Origin: Candidatus Acetothermia bacterium
Lineage (GTDB): Bacteria > Bipolaricaulota > Bipolaricaulia > RBG-16-55-9 > JANLFV01
Direction: 5' to 3'
DNA: 64,000 nt
NCBI GenBank assembly: GCA_024653345.1
Contig: JANLFV010000007.1
Span: 1-64,000, forward strand
A program made the position numbers and the translations under genes. Positions 1-8,418 of the stretch are shown here, piece by piece (positions within the stretch are counted from its first letter, which is position 1; the number at the start of each line of letters is the position of its first letter). Below the pieces are notes generated by a model. That model was not told where the DNA came from and made no database searches. It saw only the letters and a program-made list of their open reading frames with translations.

Positions 1-346
1 CGCCCATCCCTCCGCCACCATCATAGCTCCCCGGCCCCACTTGCTCAACACAGCACAACACAGCAAAAGTTAGGTGCTCCGAGCTGGATATTGTTACCGA
101 GAGAGTCATAAAGAAATTGAATAAGGCTATTAAGGCTATGGAAGGGAAGAAGGATTAAGGCGGAGCCAAACTCGAACAGCTGGAACAGCTGGCAGCTGGG
201 GTCAGCTGACACTTGCCCAGTTTCATCTGAGCTCCTTTCAATGTAGTAGCAGTCAGTGAGGTCAGGTCTTGCATTACAACATTTTCAAGGCCTGTCACCT
301 TAGGCCCGGCGTTTCTGGCTGCTAGACTCCGGGAGAGCGGATGGAC
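1..346. other. gene-poor left edge
   Basis: No gene is convincing here. On the plus strand an open frame ends with TAA at 156-158 and reads as a short basic tail (ending in IKAMEGKKD), but an in-frame TAG at 24-26 and the lack of any start codon leave it without a beginning. It may be the remnant of a gene or chance. Four CAGCTG hexamers lie within about 40 bases near 178-208. I see no promoter or RNA gene. Confidence 0.4.
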
Positions 347-829
347 TCAATCCACTAACAGCCTTTCCAAGGGCAGCCCGAGCCCCCGAGCCAGGGCCAG
401 CAGCGTCTCATAGTGTGGGTCCTGCTCCCCGGCCTCCAAGCGGGCGATCGTCACCCGGCTGAGCCCGGACTTAGCCGCGAGCGCCTCCTGGCTGAGGCCG
501 GCCTCTCCCCTCAGCCGCTTCAGCCGCTCTCCCAAGAGCTGCCTACCCCGCCGGCCCTCCTCTTGAGCACGCGCTCGGTATCCCGGATCAACGAATGCCC
601 GCATATAGTCCCAGGGGAGCTCCTCCCGACGCCCATCCTTGAGATGGACCTCTAACAAATAGGGGCTGGGGAGCTGGATCTCCCGGGGCTCAGCCCCTAG
701 CTCCAGCTCTTCAAGGGGGATCAGGCCCTCCTGATCATCAGCAAAGCGCACGAAGATCCCCTGTCGCGTCAAGCGCGCCCTGGTGATCATCCGCTCGGCA
801 TCCTTCACATAAGTGATCGCTCGAGCCAT
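347..829 (-). CDS. DUF2442-like / XRE-HTH fusion (antitoxin-like regulator)
   Basis: A 160-residue protein. Residues 1-80 look like the small DUF2442 fold (an ITYVKDAERMITRARL-type start and an EEL.WDYMRAF segment). Residues ~98-160 are a classical Cro/C1 helix-turn-helix (LKRLRGEAGLSQEALAAKSG, then SRVTIARLEAGEQDP). It begins 6 nt after the stop of the DUF4160 gene on the same strand, so the two are co-transcribed. DUF4160 and DUF2442 proteins are commonly paired in genomes and are annotated as toxin-antitoxin-like. The role here, DNA-binding autoregulator or antitoxin, is inference. The domain call is strong and the toxin-antitoxin function is unproven. Confidence 0.8.
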   Translation of the reverse strand: MARAITYVKDAERMITRARLTRQGIFVRFADDQEGLIPLEELELGAEPREIQLPSPYLLEVHLKDGRREELPWDYMRAFVDPGYRARAQEEGRRGRQLLGERLKRLRGEAGLSQEALAAKSGLSRVTIARLEAGEQDPHYETLLALARGLGLPLERLLVD

Positions 830-835
830 TCCCGC

Positions 836-1087
836 TCATCTCCTTCCGTGGATCTCGCTCCACACTCTCAGGATCTCGGGCGCATGGCGCCTGTAGGCCG
901 CTAAGATCGCCCGGCGCTTCCGAGGCGGCACCTTGAATTCGTCAGGTCTCATGAGAGTGCCACCTGCCAGCTCAATGCGCACATCGGTGCCATCGCTGAG
1001 CCGCACATGCACATGAGGGGGCTCAAAGACCTGTTCGCGGGTATGCACCACGAACTCAAACCCCCCTTCACGGGCCACCCTCGGCAC
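836..1087 (-). CDS. DUF4160 domain protein
   Basis: An 83-residue protein with a GTG start. It carries the DUF4160 hallmarks: a central H-V-H-V segment (PPHVHVRLSDG) followed by an acidic strand (RIELAGG) and an ILAAYRRHAPEILRVWSEIHG helix at the C-terminus. It is the first gene of a two-gene unit with the DUF2442-HTH gene. Members are small, widespread and of unknown biochemistry, usually beside DUF2442. The in-frame region upstream offers no better ATG, because the ATG at 1094 is in another frame. Confidence 0.8.
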   Translation of the reverse strand: MPRVAREGGFEFVVHTREQVFEPPHVHVRLSDGTDVRIELAGGTLMRPDEFKVPPRKRRAILAAYRRHAPEILRVWSEIHGRR

Positions 1088-1268
1088 AGGCCATTGTATC
1101 CCGAAAGATACAGAATGTCAACGGCGCCCCACGTAGCCGCATTCCTTGTTAATTCGGCCATGCCGGCTTCCCCGATTGGGAGTGGCTCGGCTATGGGGCG
1201 AGATTGCCGGGCCCGCCCCTGGCCGCTAAGATCAAGGTCGGAAAGTTAGAAGGATGATAGGGAGAATA

Positions 1269-2237
1269 ATGCGCCTTCTGAGGCTCGTCTTGCTGCTAGT
1301 GCTAGGGCTGGCGGTCACCCTCGGGCTGCAGGGGGCTGGGCCCGAGCGGCTGGCCCTGATGCTCGACTGGCTCCCCAATCCCAATCATGTCCCGCTCTAT
1401 GTCGCTCAAGCGGAGGGGCTCTTCGCCCAGGAGGGCCTGGAGGTCGAGCTGCTCATCCCAGGGAATCCCGCCGATCCGGCCAAGCTGGCCGCGGCTAGCA
1501 GAGTTGATCTCGCTATTACCACGGGCCTGAACCTGATCGTGGCCCGGGCTGCCGGCCTCCCGCTTGTGGCCATCGGGGCCTTGATCCAGCATCCCCTGGG
1601 CGGGCTCTTGGCCCTGAAGGGCCAGATCGCCCGGCTGGAGGACCTCCGGGGCAAGCGGATCGGCTACTCACTCGAGCCGGAGGAACCGGTCCTCTGGCGG
1701 GCGATGCTGGGCTGCGTCGGCCTCGGGCCTCGAGACTACGAGCTCATCAATGTCGGGTTCAACACCGTCTCGGCGTTGCTCTCCGGGGCGGTCGAGGCGA
1801 TCGGGGCCTTCCGCAACTACGAGAAGATCCTGGTCGAGCTCCAGGGCGAGGAGACGGTCTTCTTCCCGATGGAGGACTACTGCATCCCCGACCACTACGA
1901 GCTGGTCTTTGTCGCCAGCGAGGGGACGCTCGCGGCGCGGCCCGGGGCGCTCGCTCATTTCATCGCCGCCCTGGCGGGGGCGGTCGAGCTGACGCTGCGC
2001 GACCCTAATAGGGCGATCGACCTATTCTTTCAGGCCAACCCCGAGCTGGAGGACGAGCTGAACCTCCGCTCTTTCCTGGTGACCATCCTCTATCTTGTCG
2101 GCTCGCCCTGTGTGAACGACCCCGAGCGTTGGCTCCCGCTTGTGGCCTTCCTCTTTGGGCAGGGGCTGATCGCTAAGGAGGCGGGGCTAGAAGAGCTCAT
2201 TACAACTCGATTCCTTCCCCCGGGGTGCTCGAGCTGA
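1269..2237 (+). CDS. THI5/NMT1-like ABC substrate-binding protein, orphan
   Basis: A 322-residue exported binding protein of the NMT1/THI5/SsuA superfamily. An N-terminal hydrophobic segment (RLLRLVLLLVLGLAV) acts as signal peptide. The motif DWLPNPNHVPLYVAQ is the signature seen in ThiY-type proteins that bind pyrimidine thiamine precursors. I chose ATG 1269 because AGGGAG lies 4 nt upstream, while ATG 1254 has no spaced ribosome binding site. There is no permease or ATPase next to it, so the partner must be elsewhere. Substrate (formylaminopyrimidine or another small heterocycle) is inferred only from the motif. Confidence 0.8.
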   Translation: MRLLRLVLLLVLGLAVTLGLQGAGPERLALMLDWLPNPNHVPLYVAQAEGLFAQEGLEVELLIPGNPADPAKLAAASRVDLAITTGLNLIVARAAGLPLVAIGALIQHPLGGLLALKGQIARLEDLRGKRIGYSLEPEEPVLWRAMLGCVGLGPRDYELINVGFNTVSALLSGAVEAIGAFRNYEKILVELQGEETVFFPMEDYCIPDHYELVFVASEGTLAARPGALAHFIAALAGAVELTLRDPNRAIDLFFQANPELEDELNLRSFLVTILYLVGSPCVNDPERWLPLVAFLFGQGLIAKEAGLEELITTRFLPPGCSS

Positions 2238-2257
2238 CCGAAACCTCGTATGGCCAC

Positions 2258-2293
2258 CCTCACCCCGGCCCTCTCCCCTCGAGGGGGGAATTT
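2258..2293. repeat. GC-rich palindromic repeat (REP-like), copy 1
   Basis: A CCCTCACCCC..CCCTCTCCCC core followed by TCGAGGGGGGA. It can fold on itself and is shared in type with a copy inside nadC and a decayed copy between nadA and nadC. It is followed by TTTTTAAA and lies between two convergent genes, so here it may double as a terminator. Confidence 0.6.
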
Positions 2294-2303
2294 TTAAACT
2301 AGC

Positions 2304-3884
2304 CTAGCCCGGGGCATCCTCGCGGAAGTGGACCCCCCGGCTTTTGCGGTTCCTTCTTGCGGCCTCGGCCACAATCAGAGCCGCTTGGACTCCATTCCGC
2401 AGGCCGAGGAGGGAATCGTCGAGCTTGGCCCGCCTGTAGAAGTCGATGATCTCGTCTCTTAAGTGTTCCAGGTCCCGGATCGCCCGCTCCAGGCGGTGGC
2501 CGTCGCGCGAGAGGCCGGCGTAATACCACATCGTGTATTGGATCGAGCGCCAGTCGCGGTGGATGAGGGCCGGATCGGCCGGAGCACCGTCCCTTGCCGG
2601 CTCCCAGGGCGGGACCGCCTCGGGGCTGATCGGCTTCGGTGAGGTTCGCGCGATCTGCCGCCCCGCACGATCGCCGAAGACCAGCCCCTCTAAGAGCGAG
2701 GTGCTCGCGAGGCGATTGGCCCCGTGGACCCCGGTGCAGGCCACCTCCCCGACGGCGTAGAGGTTCCGGATCGTGGTCCTCCCCCACTCATCGGTCCAGA
2801 TCCCACCGCAGAAGTAGTGGGCCGCGGGGACCACGGGGATCGGCTCCTCCGGGAGGGAGATCCCCAGCTCGAGGCAGCGCTTGTAGATCGTGGGGAACCG
2901 CTCGGGGAAGCCCTCAATCCTCGAGACATCCAGGAGGACATGGGGGTAGCCGTGGACAGTCATCTCCCGGTGGATCGCCCTTGAGACGAGATCCCTCGGG
3001 GCAAGGTCCCCCCAGCCGGGGGCATACTCCTCCATGAAGTGGCGGCGGCGCGCCGAGCCGTCGGGGGTGAAGAGCCTTCCGCCCTCGCCCCGGACGGCCT
3101 CGGAGATCAGGAAGTTCTCGCCCTCGGGGACCGCCAAGGTCGTGGGGTGGAACTGGACATACTCGGCATTGATCACCCTCGCCCCGGCACGGTCGGCCAT
3201 CGCCAGGCCGTCGCCCCGCGCCCCCGGCGGGTTCGTAGTATAGCGATAGATCCTTCCTAGCCCGCCGGTCGCCAGGACCGTCGCGCCCGCCAGATACCGG
3301 TGGACCTCGCCCGTCCGCTGGTCCAGGACATAGGCCCCATGGCAGGTGATCGGCTCGTAGACCGTGAGCGGGTCGCGGGCGTGGTGGGGGAAGGTGATCA
3401 GGTCGACCGCGGTCGCCCGGGTGACGAGTTTGACATTCGCGAACTCCTTGAGGAGGCGATGGAGGGCCCGGACGATCGCCTCGCCCGTCCGGTCTCCGAC
3501 ATGGAGGATCCGGGCCCGGGAGTGGCCCCCCTCCCGGGTGTAATGGAGGTCACCCTCGGGAGTCCGGTCGAAGGGGACCCCGGCCTCCTCGATCAAGACC
3601 TTCCGGACCAGCTCCGGCCCTTCCTGGGCCAGGATCTCAGCCGCCCGCTTGAGGGAGAGCCCCGCCCCGGCCTGGAGGATGTCCTGGACCAGGAGCTCCG
3701 CGGAGTCGTCCGGACCGAGGGTGGCGATCCCGCCCTGGGCGTAGCGGCTCGCCCCCTCCTCCGGCTCGGCCTCGCGGGTGAGGAGCACGATCTGGCGCTC
3801 GCGGTCCCGGGCGAGCCTCAGGGCCGCTGCGAGGCCGGCGATCCCCGCACCGATCACCAGGACATCGGCCTCGACAGCCCTCAT
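2304..3884 (-). CDS. nadB: L-aspartate oxidase
   Basis: A 526-residue flavoprotein that oxidises L-aspartate to iminoaspartate, the first step of de novo NAD synthesis. The N-terminal FAD motif (DVLVIGAGIAGLAAALRLAR), the SRYAQGGIA loop, the TTNP and QFHPT segments and the HGANRLASTSLLEGLVFG C-terminal motif are all present. Length is normal. The ATG overlaps the stop of nadA (ATGA), so translation is coupled. It is the last gene of the phn-nad operon. Anaerobic hosts use fumarate or a quinone instead of oxygen as acceptor; that is family knowledge, not visible here. Confidence 0.96.
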   Translation of the reverse strand: MRAVEADVLVIGAGIAGLAAALRLARDRERQIVLLTREAEPEEGASRYAQGGIATLGPDDSAELLVQDILQAGAGLSLKRAAEILAQEGPELVRKVLIEEAGVPFDRTPEGDLHYTREGGHSRARILHVGDRTGEAIVRALHRLLKEFANVKLVTRATAVDLITFPHHARDPLTVYEPITCHGAYVLDQRTGEVHRYLAGATVLATGGLGRIYRYTTNPPGARGDGLAMADRAGARVINAEYVQFHPTTLAVPEGENFLISEAVRGEGGRLFTPDGSARRRHFMEEYAPGWGDLAPRDLVSRAIHREMTVHGYPHVLLDVSRIEGFPERFPTIYKRCLELGISLPEEPIPVVPAAHYFCGGIWTDEWGRTTIRNLYAVGEVACTGVHGANRLASTSLLEGLVFGDRAGRQIARTSPKPISPEAVPPWEPARDGAPADPALIHRDWRSIQYTMWYYAGLSRDGHRLERAIRDLEHLRDEIIDFYRRAKLDDSLLGLRNGVQAALIVAEAARRNRKSRGVHFREDAPG

Positions 3885-4954
3885 GAGGCCTCCAGCATCC
3901 GCTGGATCGCCGCCCTCGCCGGGGCCGCCACCTCCTCGGGGACCTCGATCCTCCCGCGCTCTTCGCCATTGAGGAGCCCAGTGAGGACCCGGGCGAGGTC
4001 CTCCAGCTGGGTGAGGCTCATCGTCGGGCAGAACGGCGGCGGCTCCGCAAGGTTGAAGACCACCTTATCGGGGTTCTCTTTCGCCAACCTTGCCACCAGC
4101 CGCTCCTCAGTCCCGACGGCCCAGATGCTCCCCGGAGGGGACTCCCCGACCTTACGGATGATGAAGGAGGTCGAGCCGACCTCATCCGCGAGCTCGACCA
4201 CCTCCGGGCGGCATTCGGGGTGGACGATCACCTTTACGCCGGGGTGCTCCTCCCGGACGCGGCGGACATCTTCAGGCAAGAATCGGGCATGGGTCCGGCA
4301 GGCCCCGCGCCAGAGGATCAGCCTGGCCCGGCGGAAGGAAGCGGGGTCTTGGCCGGGGAATCGCGGGTCCCAGAGAGCGATCTCCTCCTCGGGGAGTCCG
4401 AGCCGGCGGGCCACATTCCGCCCCAGATATTGGTCGGGGAGGAAGAAGACCCGTGGCTTCCGGGAGAAGGCCCATCTCAGGACCTTCTCGGCGTTGGCCG
4501 AGGTGCAGACCGCCCCGCCCTTGAGCCCGACGAAGGCCTTCACCTCCGCCGAGGAGTTGATGTAGGTGACCGGGAGAAGCTCCTGCTCTACATCGATCTC
4601 TTTTCTCAGGCTCTCCCAAGCGGCCCGGAGGGCCGCCGGCTCGGCCTGGTCCGCGAGGAAGCAGCCGGCATCGGGCCGGGGGATGAGGACCCGCTGGTCG
4701 GGTCGGGCGAGGATCGCGGCCGTCTCGGCCATGAAGTGGACCCCGCAGAAGACGATGTAGCGCGCCTCAGTGGCCGCGGCCCGGCGGGAGAGCTCTAAAG
4801 AGTCGCCGCGGAAGTCGGCGGCCGCCACGATCTCGTCCCGCTCGTAGTGGTGAGCCAGGATCAGCAATTCCCCGGCCAGGCGGCGCTTGGCCTCCTCGAC
4901 TTGAGCCTGGGCTTGGGCGAGGGCCGCTTCCCTGGCTTGCTCGATCTTTAGCAT
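3881..4954 (-). CDS. nadA: quinolinate synthase
   Basis: A 357-residue enzyme that condenses iminoaspartate with dihydroxyacetone phosphate to quinolinate on a [4Fe-4S] cluster. The family landmarks HHYERDEIVAAADF, VFCGVHFMAETAA, the cluster cysteine in GAVCTSANAEK, the VIVHPECRPEV block and CPTMSLTQLEDL are visible. It lies between nadC (107 nt upstream) and nadB (overlapping by 4 nt). The stretch before its start contains a decayed palindromic repeat rather than a promoter I can recognise. Confidence 0.96.
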   Translation of the reverse strand: MLKIEQAREAALAQAQAQVEEAKRRLAGELLILAHHYERDEIVAAADFRGDSLELSRRAAATEARYIVFCGVHFMAETAAILARPDQRVLIPRPDAGCFLADQAEPAALRAAWESLRKEIDVEQELLPVTYINSSAEVKAFVGLKGGAVCTSANAEKVLRWAFSRKPRVFFLPDQYLGRNVARRLGLPEEEIALWDPRFPGQDPASFRRARLILWRGACRTHARFLPEDVRRVREEHPGVKVIVHPECRPEVVELADEVGSTSFIIRKVGESPPGSIWAVGTEERLVARLAKENPDKVVFNLAEPPPFCPTMSLTQLEDLARVLTGLLNGEERGRIEVPEEVAAPARAAIQRMLEAS

Positions 4955-4995
4955 CGCGGGTAGATACTACCAAAGGCCTGGGCACTTGGCAGCCG

Positions 4996-5036
4996 ACTGT
5001 GAACCGCCCCTCACCTCGATCCTCCCCCAAGGGAGA
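4996..5036. repeat. decayed REP-like repeat between nadC and nadA
   Basis: A CCCCTCACC / CCTCCCCCAAGGGAGAG sequence resembles the palindromic element at 2258-2293 and the insert inside nadC, but is diverged in its middle. The 107-nt gap it occupies holds nothing else I can recognise. Confidence 0.45.
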
Positions 5037-5061
5037 GAAAGTCATTCAAGCGAGGCGGGGG

Positions 5062-5946
5062 CTAGCGAATGAGCTCTAGAGAGAGGTCGAGCGCCGGCGC
5101 GGAGTGGGTGAGCGCCCCGACGGAGATGTAGTCCACCCCGGTGGCCGCGACCGCGGCCACATTCTCCAGGGTGATCCCCCCGGAGGCCTCGAGCTTCGCC
5201 CGCCCCTTGGCGAGCGCGACTGCCTCCTTTAATGTCGGCAAGTCCATGTTGTCGAGCAAGATCCGGTCCACCCCGAGGGCCAGGGCCTCCTCCAGCTCCT
5301 CAAGGGTCCGGACCTCTACCTCGATTCCCCCGCCCATCCCCTCCCCCTTCGAGGGGGAGGGCTGGGGAGAGGGGGCCAGAGCCGCGCGAGCCCGTCTCAC
5401 CGCTTCGGTGATCGAGCCCGCGGCCGCGATGTGGTTGTCCTTGATCAGGACCATGTCGTAGAGCCCCATCCGATGGTTCTGCCCGCCGCCGCACCGGACG
5501 GCGTATTTCTCGAGGGCGCGCCAGCCTGGGGTGGTCTTGCGTGTGTCCAGGATCACCGCATGGTAGGGCGCGACGGCATCGACATAGCGGCTGGTGAGGG
5601 TCGCGATCCCCGAGAGGCGACAAAGGAAGTTGAGGGCCGCCCGCTCGGCAGTGAGGATCCCCCGAAGCGGGCCGGAGACCTGCGCCACGATCGCTCTAGG
5701 GGCCACCGGCTCGCCGTCCTGAGCCTGGGGTATGAAACGGATTTCAGGGTCAACTCGGCGGAAGACTTCCCCGGCGAGCGGGAGGCCGGCTAGGACGCCT
5801 TTGGCCTTGGCGAGGATCACCCCCTCGCCCTGGGCCTCCTCGGGGACGATCGCTGCGGTCGTGACATCCCCTCGGCGGCCGAGGTCCTCGGCCAGGGCCT
5901 GCTCAATCAAATTGGCCGCGGCTTCGAGGAGGCTTTGGGGCTCCAT
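5062..5946 (-). CDS. nadC: nicotinate-nucleotide pyrophosphorylase (quinolinate phosphoribosyltransferase) with repeat-encoded insert
   Basis: A 294-residue enzyme converting quinolinate and PRPP to nicotinate mononucleotide. Motifs include EDLGRRGDVTT, ERAALNFLCRLSGIATLT, DTRKTTPGWRALEKYAVRCG, GGGQNHRMGLYD, IKDNHI and EASGGITLENV. Between RRARAAL and IEVEVRTLEELEEAL (about residues 187-205) the chain carries an extra Pro/Ser/Gly-rich piece beginning APSPQPSPSKGEG. It is encoded by a REP-like palindrome and is absent from ordinary NadC. The insert keeps frame and sits in a surface loop by position. Start ATG is 7 nt after the second phnE stop, so this gene is translationally linked to the transporter. 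Confidence 0.94.
   Translation of the reverse strand: MEPQSLLEAAANLIEQALAEDLGRRGDVTTAAIVPEEAQGEGVILAKAKGVLAGLPLAGEVFRRVDPEIRFIPQAQDGEPVAPRAIVAQVSGPLRGILTAERAALNFLCRLSGIATLTSRYVDAVAPYHAVILDTRKTTPGWRALEKYAVRCGGGQNHRMGLYDMVLIKDNHIAAAGSITEAVRRARAALAPSPQPSPSKGEGMGGGIEVEVRTLEELEEALALGVDRILLDNMDLPTLKEAVALAKGRAKLEASGGITLENVAAVAATGVDYISVGALTHSAPALDLSLELIR
5330..5382. repeat. REP-like palindrome inside nadC
   Basis: CCCCTCCCCCTTCGAGGGGGAGGG forms a near-perfect hairpin flanked by pyrimidine-rich sequence, of the same type as at 2258-2293. It is translated in frame as a Pro-Ser-Gly-rich insert within nadC. Confidence 0.7.
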
Positions 5947-5953
5947 TGGGATC

Positions 5954-7150
5954 TTAAGCCAACTTGGCCCGCAAGCGGGCGCTCACATAGTCGATGGCCC
6001 AGACGAGCGCGACGACTAAGATGGTGAGCATGCTCGCCTCGGGGAACTGCCAGGAGCGGAGGTGGGCCGCGAGCCGCCAGCCGATCCCCCCGCCCCCGAC
6101 CACTCCGATGACCGTGGCCATCCGGACATTGATGTCCCAACGATACAGGGTGAAGGAGAGGTAGGGGTTGATGATCTGGGGGATGATCCCATAGCGGATC
6201 ACCTCGAGCCGGCTGGCCCCGGCGGCGGCCACGGCCTCGAGCGGGCCGGGGTCGATGCTCTCTAGTTGCTCGGAGTAGAGCTTGATCAGGTCGGCGATCG
6301 AGTGGATCCAGAGGGCCAGAGCTCCGCAGAAGGAGCCCATCCCCACCCAGACGGCGAAGATGATGGCCCAGATGATCGCATCGACCGAGCGGGTGAGGCT
6401 CGAGATCGCGCGGACGACGAAGTAGACCGGGCGGGCGAGCGGCCCGCGCATCAGGTTCCGCGCCGCGAGGAAGGAGACCGGCCCGGCGATCACGACCGCA
6501 AAGACGGTAGCCATCATCGCCATGAAGAAGGTCTCGAGGAGGAGCTTCAGGCCCAGTGTCAGGATGGATGTGTCCGGGCTGGCGAGGGAGCGCCAGAACT
6601 TCGCGGTCTTGGGGGCTCCCTTGATGAGCGCGCTGAGGTTGACCTTGGTGATCCCGAACGCTGCGCCGGAGGTGAGGAAGAGGATGAGCAAGATCGCCCA
6701 GCCCGAGCTGGTCCGATACCACCGGCCTCTGGGGGCATCCGCCGGGGGCTCGCGAAGGACCGTCCCGGTCAGCCGCTCGGCGACCGTCTGCCCCTCGTGA
6801 TCGAGGAACGATAGAGGGAACAGCGGCAGCGAGAGGTGCCAGCTCAGCCAGTAGCCGAGCCGCTGGCCGAGAGAGGGGGAAGAGTCGTCCTCTCTGGAGA
6901 GCCATCTTCCGAAGAGCCTCATCCCCAGGGAGACGCCGAAGCTCTCCCACAGCGCGGCCCCCTCGACGACCGCTAGGGCCATCACCCACCAGGGGACGAG
7001 GAGGTAGGCCTCCTCCCCGTAGAGGATGAAGCTGGTAAAGCAAGTCCCGATCGCCCAGAGGTAGGCGAGAACAAGGAGATCGGCTAGGGGGATGGAGAGG
7101 CGCCGCCCGGCCGCGGCGAACCTCGGCGCTAGAGAGGCGATCCAGTTCAT
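5954..7150 (-). CDS. phnE: RDD-domain / phosphonate-type ABC permease fusion (second PhnE)
   Basis: A 398-residue membrane protein. The C-terminal ~230 residues are a PhnE-type inner-membrane permease with the EAA loop GPLEAVAAAGASRLEVIRYGIIPQI. The N-terminal ~150 residues form an RDD-like unit: early helices, ESFGVSLGMRLFGRWL, then a TVAERLTGTVL ending. Ordinary PhnE is ~260-280 residues, so the RDD module is an addition. It overlaps the preceding phnE by 4 nt (ATGA). Two different permeases suggest a heterodimeric channel fed by PhnD and powered by PhnC. The function of the RDD part is unknown. Confidence 0.88.
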   Translation of the reverse strand: MNWIASLAPRFAAAGRRLSIPLADLLVLAYLWAIGTCFTSFILYGEEAYLLVPWWVMALAVVEGAALWESFGVSLGMRLFGRWLSREDDSSPSLGQRLGYWLSWHLSLPLFPLSFLDHEGQTVAERLTGTVLREPPADAPRGRWYRTSSGWAILLILFLTSGAAFGITKVNLSALIKGAPKTAKFWRSLASPDTSILTLGLKLLLETFFMAMMATVFAVVIAGPVSFLAARNLMRGPLARPVYFVVRAISSLTRSVDAIIWAIIFAVWVGMGSFCGALALWIHSIADLIKLYSEQLESIDPGPLEAVAAAGASRLEVIRYGIIPQIINPYLSFTLYRWDINVRMATVIGVVGGGGIGWRLAAHLRSWQFPEASMLTILVVALVWAIDYVSARLRAKLA

Positions 7151-8418
7151 ACGATCTTCTCCCTAACCCTTCCGGAGATGTAGTCCAGGAGCCAGACCAC
7201 GAGGCCGATCGCCACGATGATCGCCCCCACCTTGGCCCAGTCGAGCTGGTCCTTGTAATAGAAGAAGAGCCGCCCGATCCCGCCGCCTCCCACGAGCGCC
7301 ACTACTGTGGCCATCCGCACATTGATGTCCCAGCGGTAGAGGGTGAAGGCCAGGAAGGGGGGGACAATTTGTGGGACCACGCCGTAGCGGATCACCTCGA
7401 TGCGGCTCCCCCCGGTGGCGGCGATCGCCTCCAGCGGGCCGGGGTCGATGTGCTCCGTCTGCTCGGAGTAGAGCTTTCCCAGCGCGGCGATGGTGTGGAT
7501 GAACAGGGCCAGGGTCCCGGCGAACGGCCCCCAGCCGACCCAGACGGCGAAGATCAGCGCCCAGAGGATCGACTCGATCGAGCGGAAGATGTTGAAGACC
7601 CCGCGTGTCAGGCCGTATACGATCAGGCCGGGCAGGCTGCCGGCCATGATGTTCCTTGCCCCGAAGAAGCTGAGCACGAACGCGATCCCCGCCCCGAAGA
7701 TCGTGGCCAACAGGGCCATGAAGATCGACTCGATCAGCGCGCCCACGATCGAGTCATTGAGCCAGGGATCGGAATAGATGAGGAAGGTGAAGTCCGGATG
7801 GGTCAAGCCTTGCCAGAGCCGCGCAGGCCGGGCCGCGCCCGCGATGAGGACGCGGAGATGGATCCCGGTCACATGCCAGCCCAGGGTCACCGTAAGCCCG
7901 AGGATGGCGAGGGTCATGATCCCCCACTCGGTCCGATACCAGCGGGGCGGGGGCGTGATCCACTCCTCTCTCTGCGGGAGCCTGACGAGCCGGAGCCCGG
8001 AGAGCCGCTCGTGCCACGGCTCGCTCGGGCTGGCCCAGACCCCGATCCCCAGGGGCATGATCGAGATGTGGCTGGCGAGGAAGTGGCGGAGCCTCCTCTT
8101 CCGCAGAGCTGGGCGATCGAGGCCCTCCGCTGCGGGCATTAGCCCCATCGCCCGCATTCCCAGGCTGTGGCCGAAGGAGTGGGAGAGGAGCGCCAGCTCG
8201 AAGGTCGCGATCACCACCACCGGCCAGCCCCACCAGGGGAGGGTGAGCCGGCCATACCAGTCGATGTAGGCCACATACCAGTAGTGGTTGAGCAAGTAGA
8301 CGGTCCCGTAGGCGATGTAGCCCCAGATGGACCAATCGAGGAAGAAGGAGAGGACCCGGGCGGTCAGGGGGATGGGAGGCTGCTCAGCGGACCTCGACCT
8401 GCTCTGCTTCCTCTCCAT
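7147..8418 (-). CDS. phnE: RDD-domain / phosphonate-type ABC permease fusion (first PhnE)
   Basis: A 423-residue paralogue of the next gene with the same architecture. The RDD-like N-terminus (PLTARVLSFFLDWSIWGYIA, HSFGHSLGMRAMGL, then HERLSGLRLV) is followed by a PhnE permease whose EAA loop is GPLEAIAATGGSRIEVIRYG. The annotated ATG lies 35 nt inside the end of phnC; ERK-rich residues 2-12 are weakly conserved-looking, so a slightly later start is possible. Part of phnD-phnC-phnE-phnE. The conserved RWDINVRMATV stretch near the C-terminus is shared by both copies. Confidence 0.88.
   Translation of the reverse strand: MERKQSRSRSAEQPPIPLTARVLSFFLDWSIWGYIAYGTVYLLNHYWYVAYIDWYGRLTLPWWGWPVVVIATFELALLSHSFGHSLGMRAMGLMPAAEGLDRPALRKRRLRHFLASHISIMPLGIGVWASPSEPWHERLSGLRLVRLPQREEWITPPPRWYRTEWGIMTLAILGLTVTLGWHVTGIHLRVLIAGAARPARLWQGLTHPDFTFLIYSDPWLNDSIVGALIESIFMALLATIFGAGIAFVLSFFGARNIMAGSLPGLIVYGLTRGVFNIFRSIESILWALIFAVWVGWGPFAGTLALFIHTIAALGKLYSEQTEHIDPGPLEAIAATGGSRIEVIRYGVVPQIVPPFLAFTLYRWDINVRMATVVALVGGGGIGRLFFYYKDQLDWAKVGAIIVAIGLVVWLLDYISGRVREKIV

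Noticed and set aside
43-75. GCTCAAC and GTTAGGT pair resembling attC core boxes at the left edge
   Set aside because: Only 33 nt apart with no L arms; too short for an attC site.
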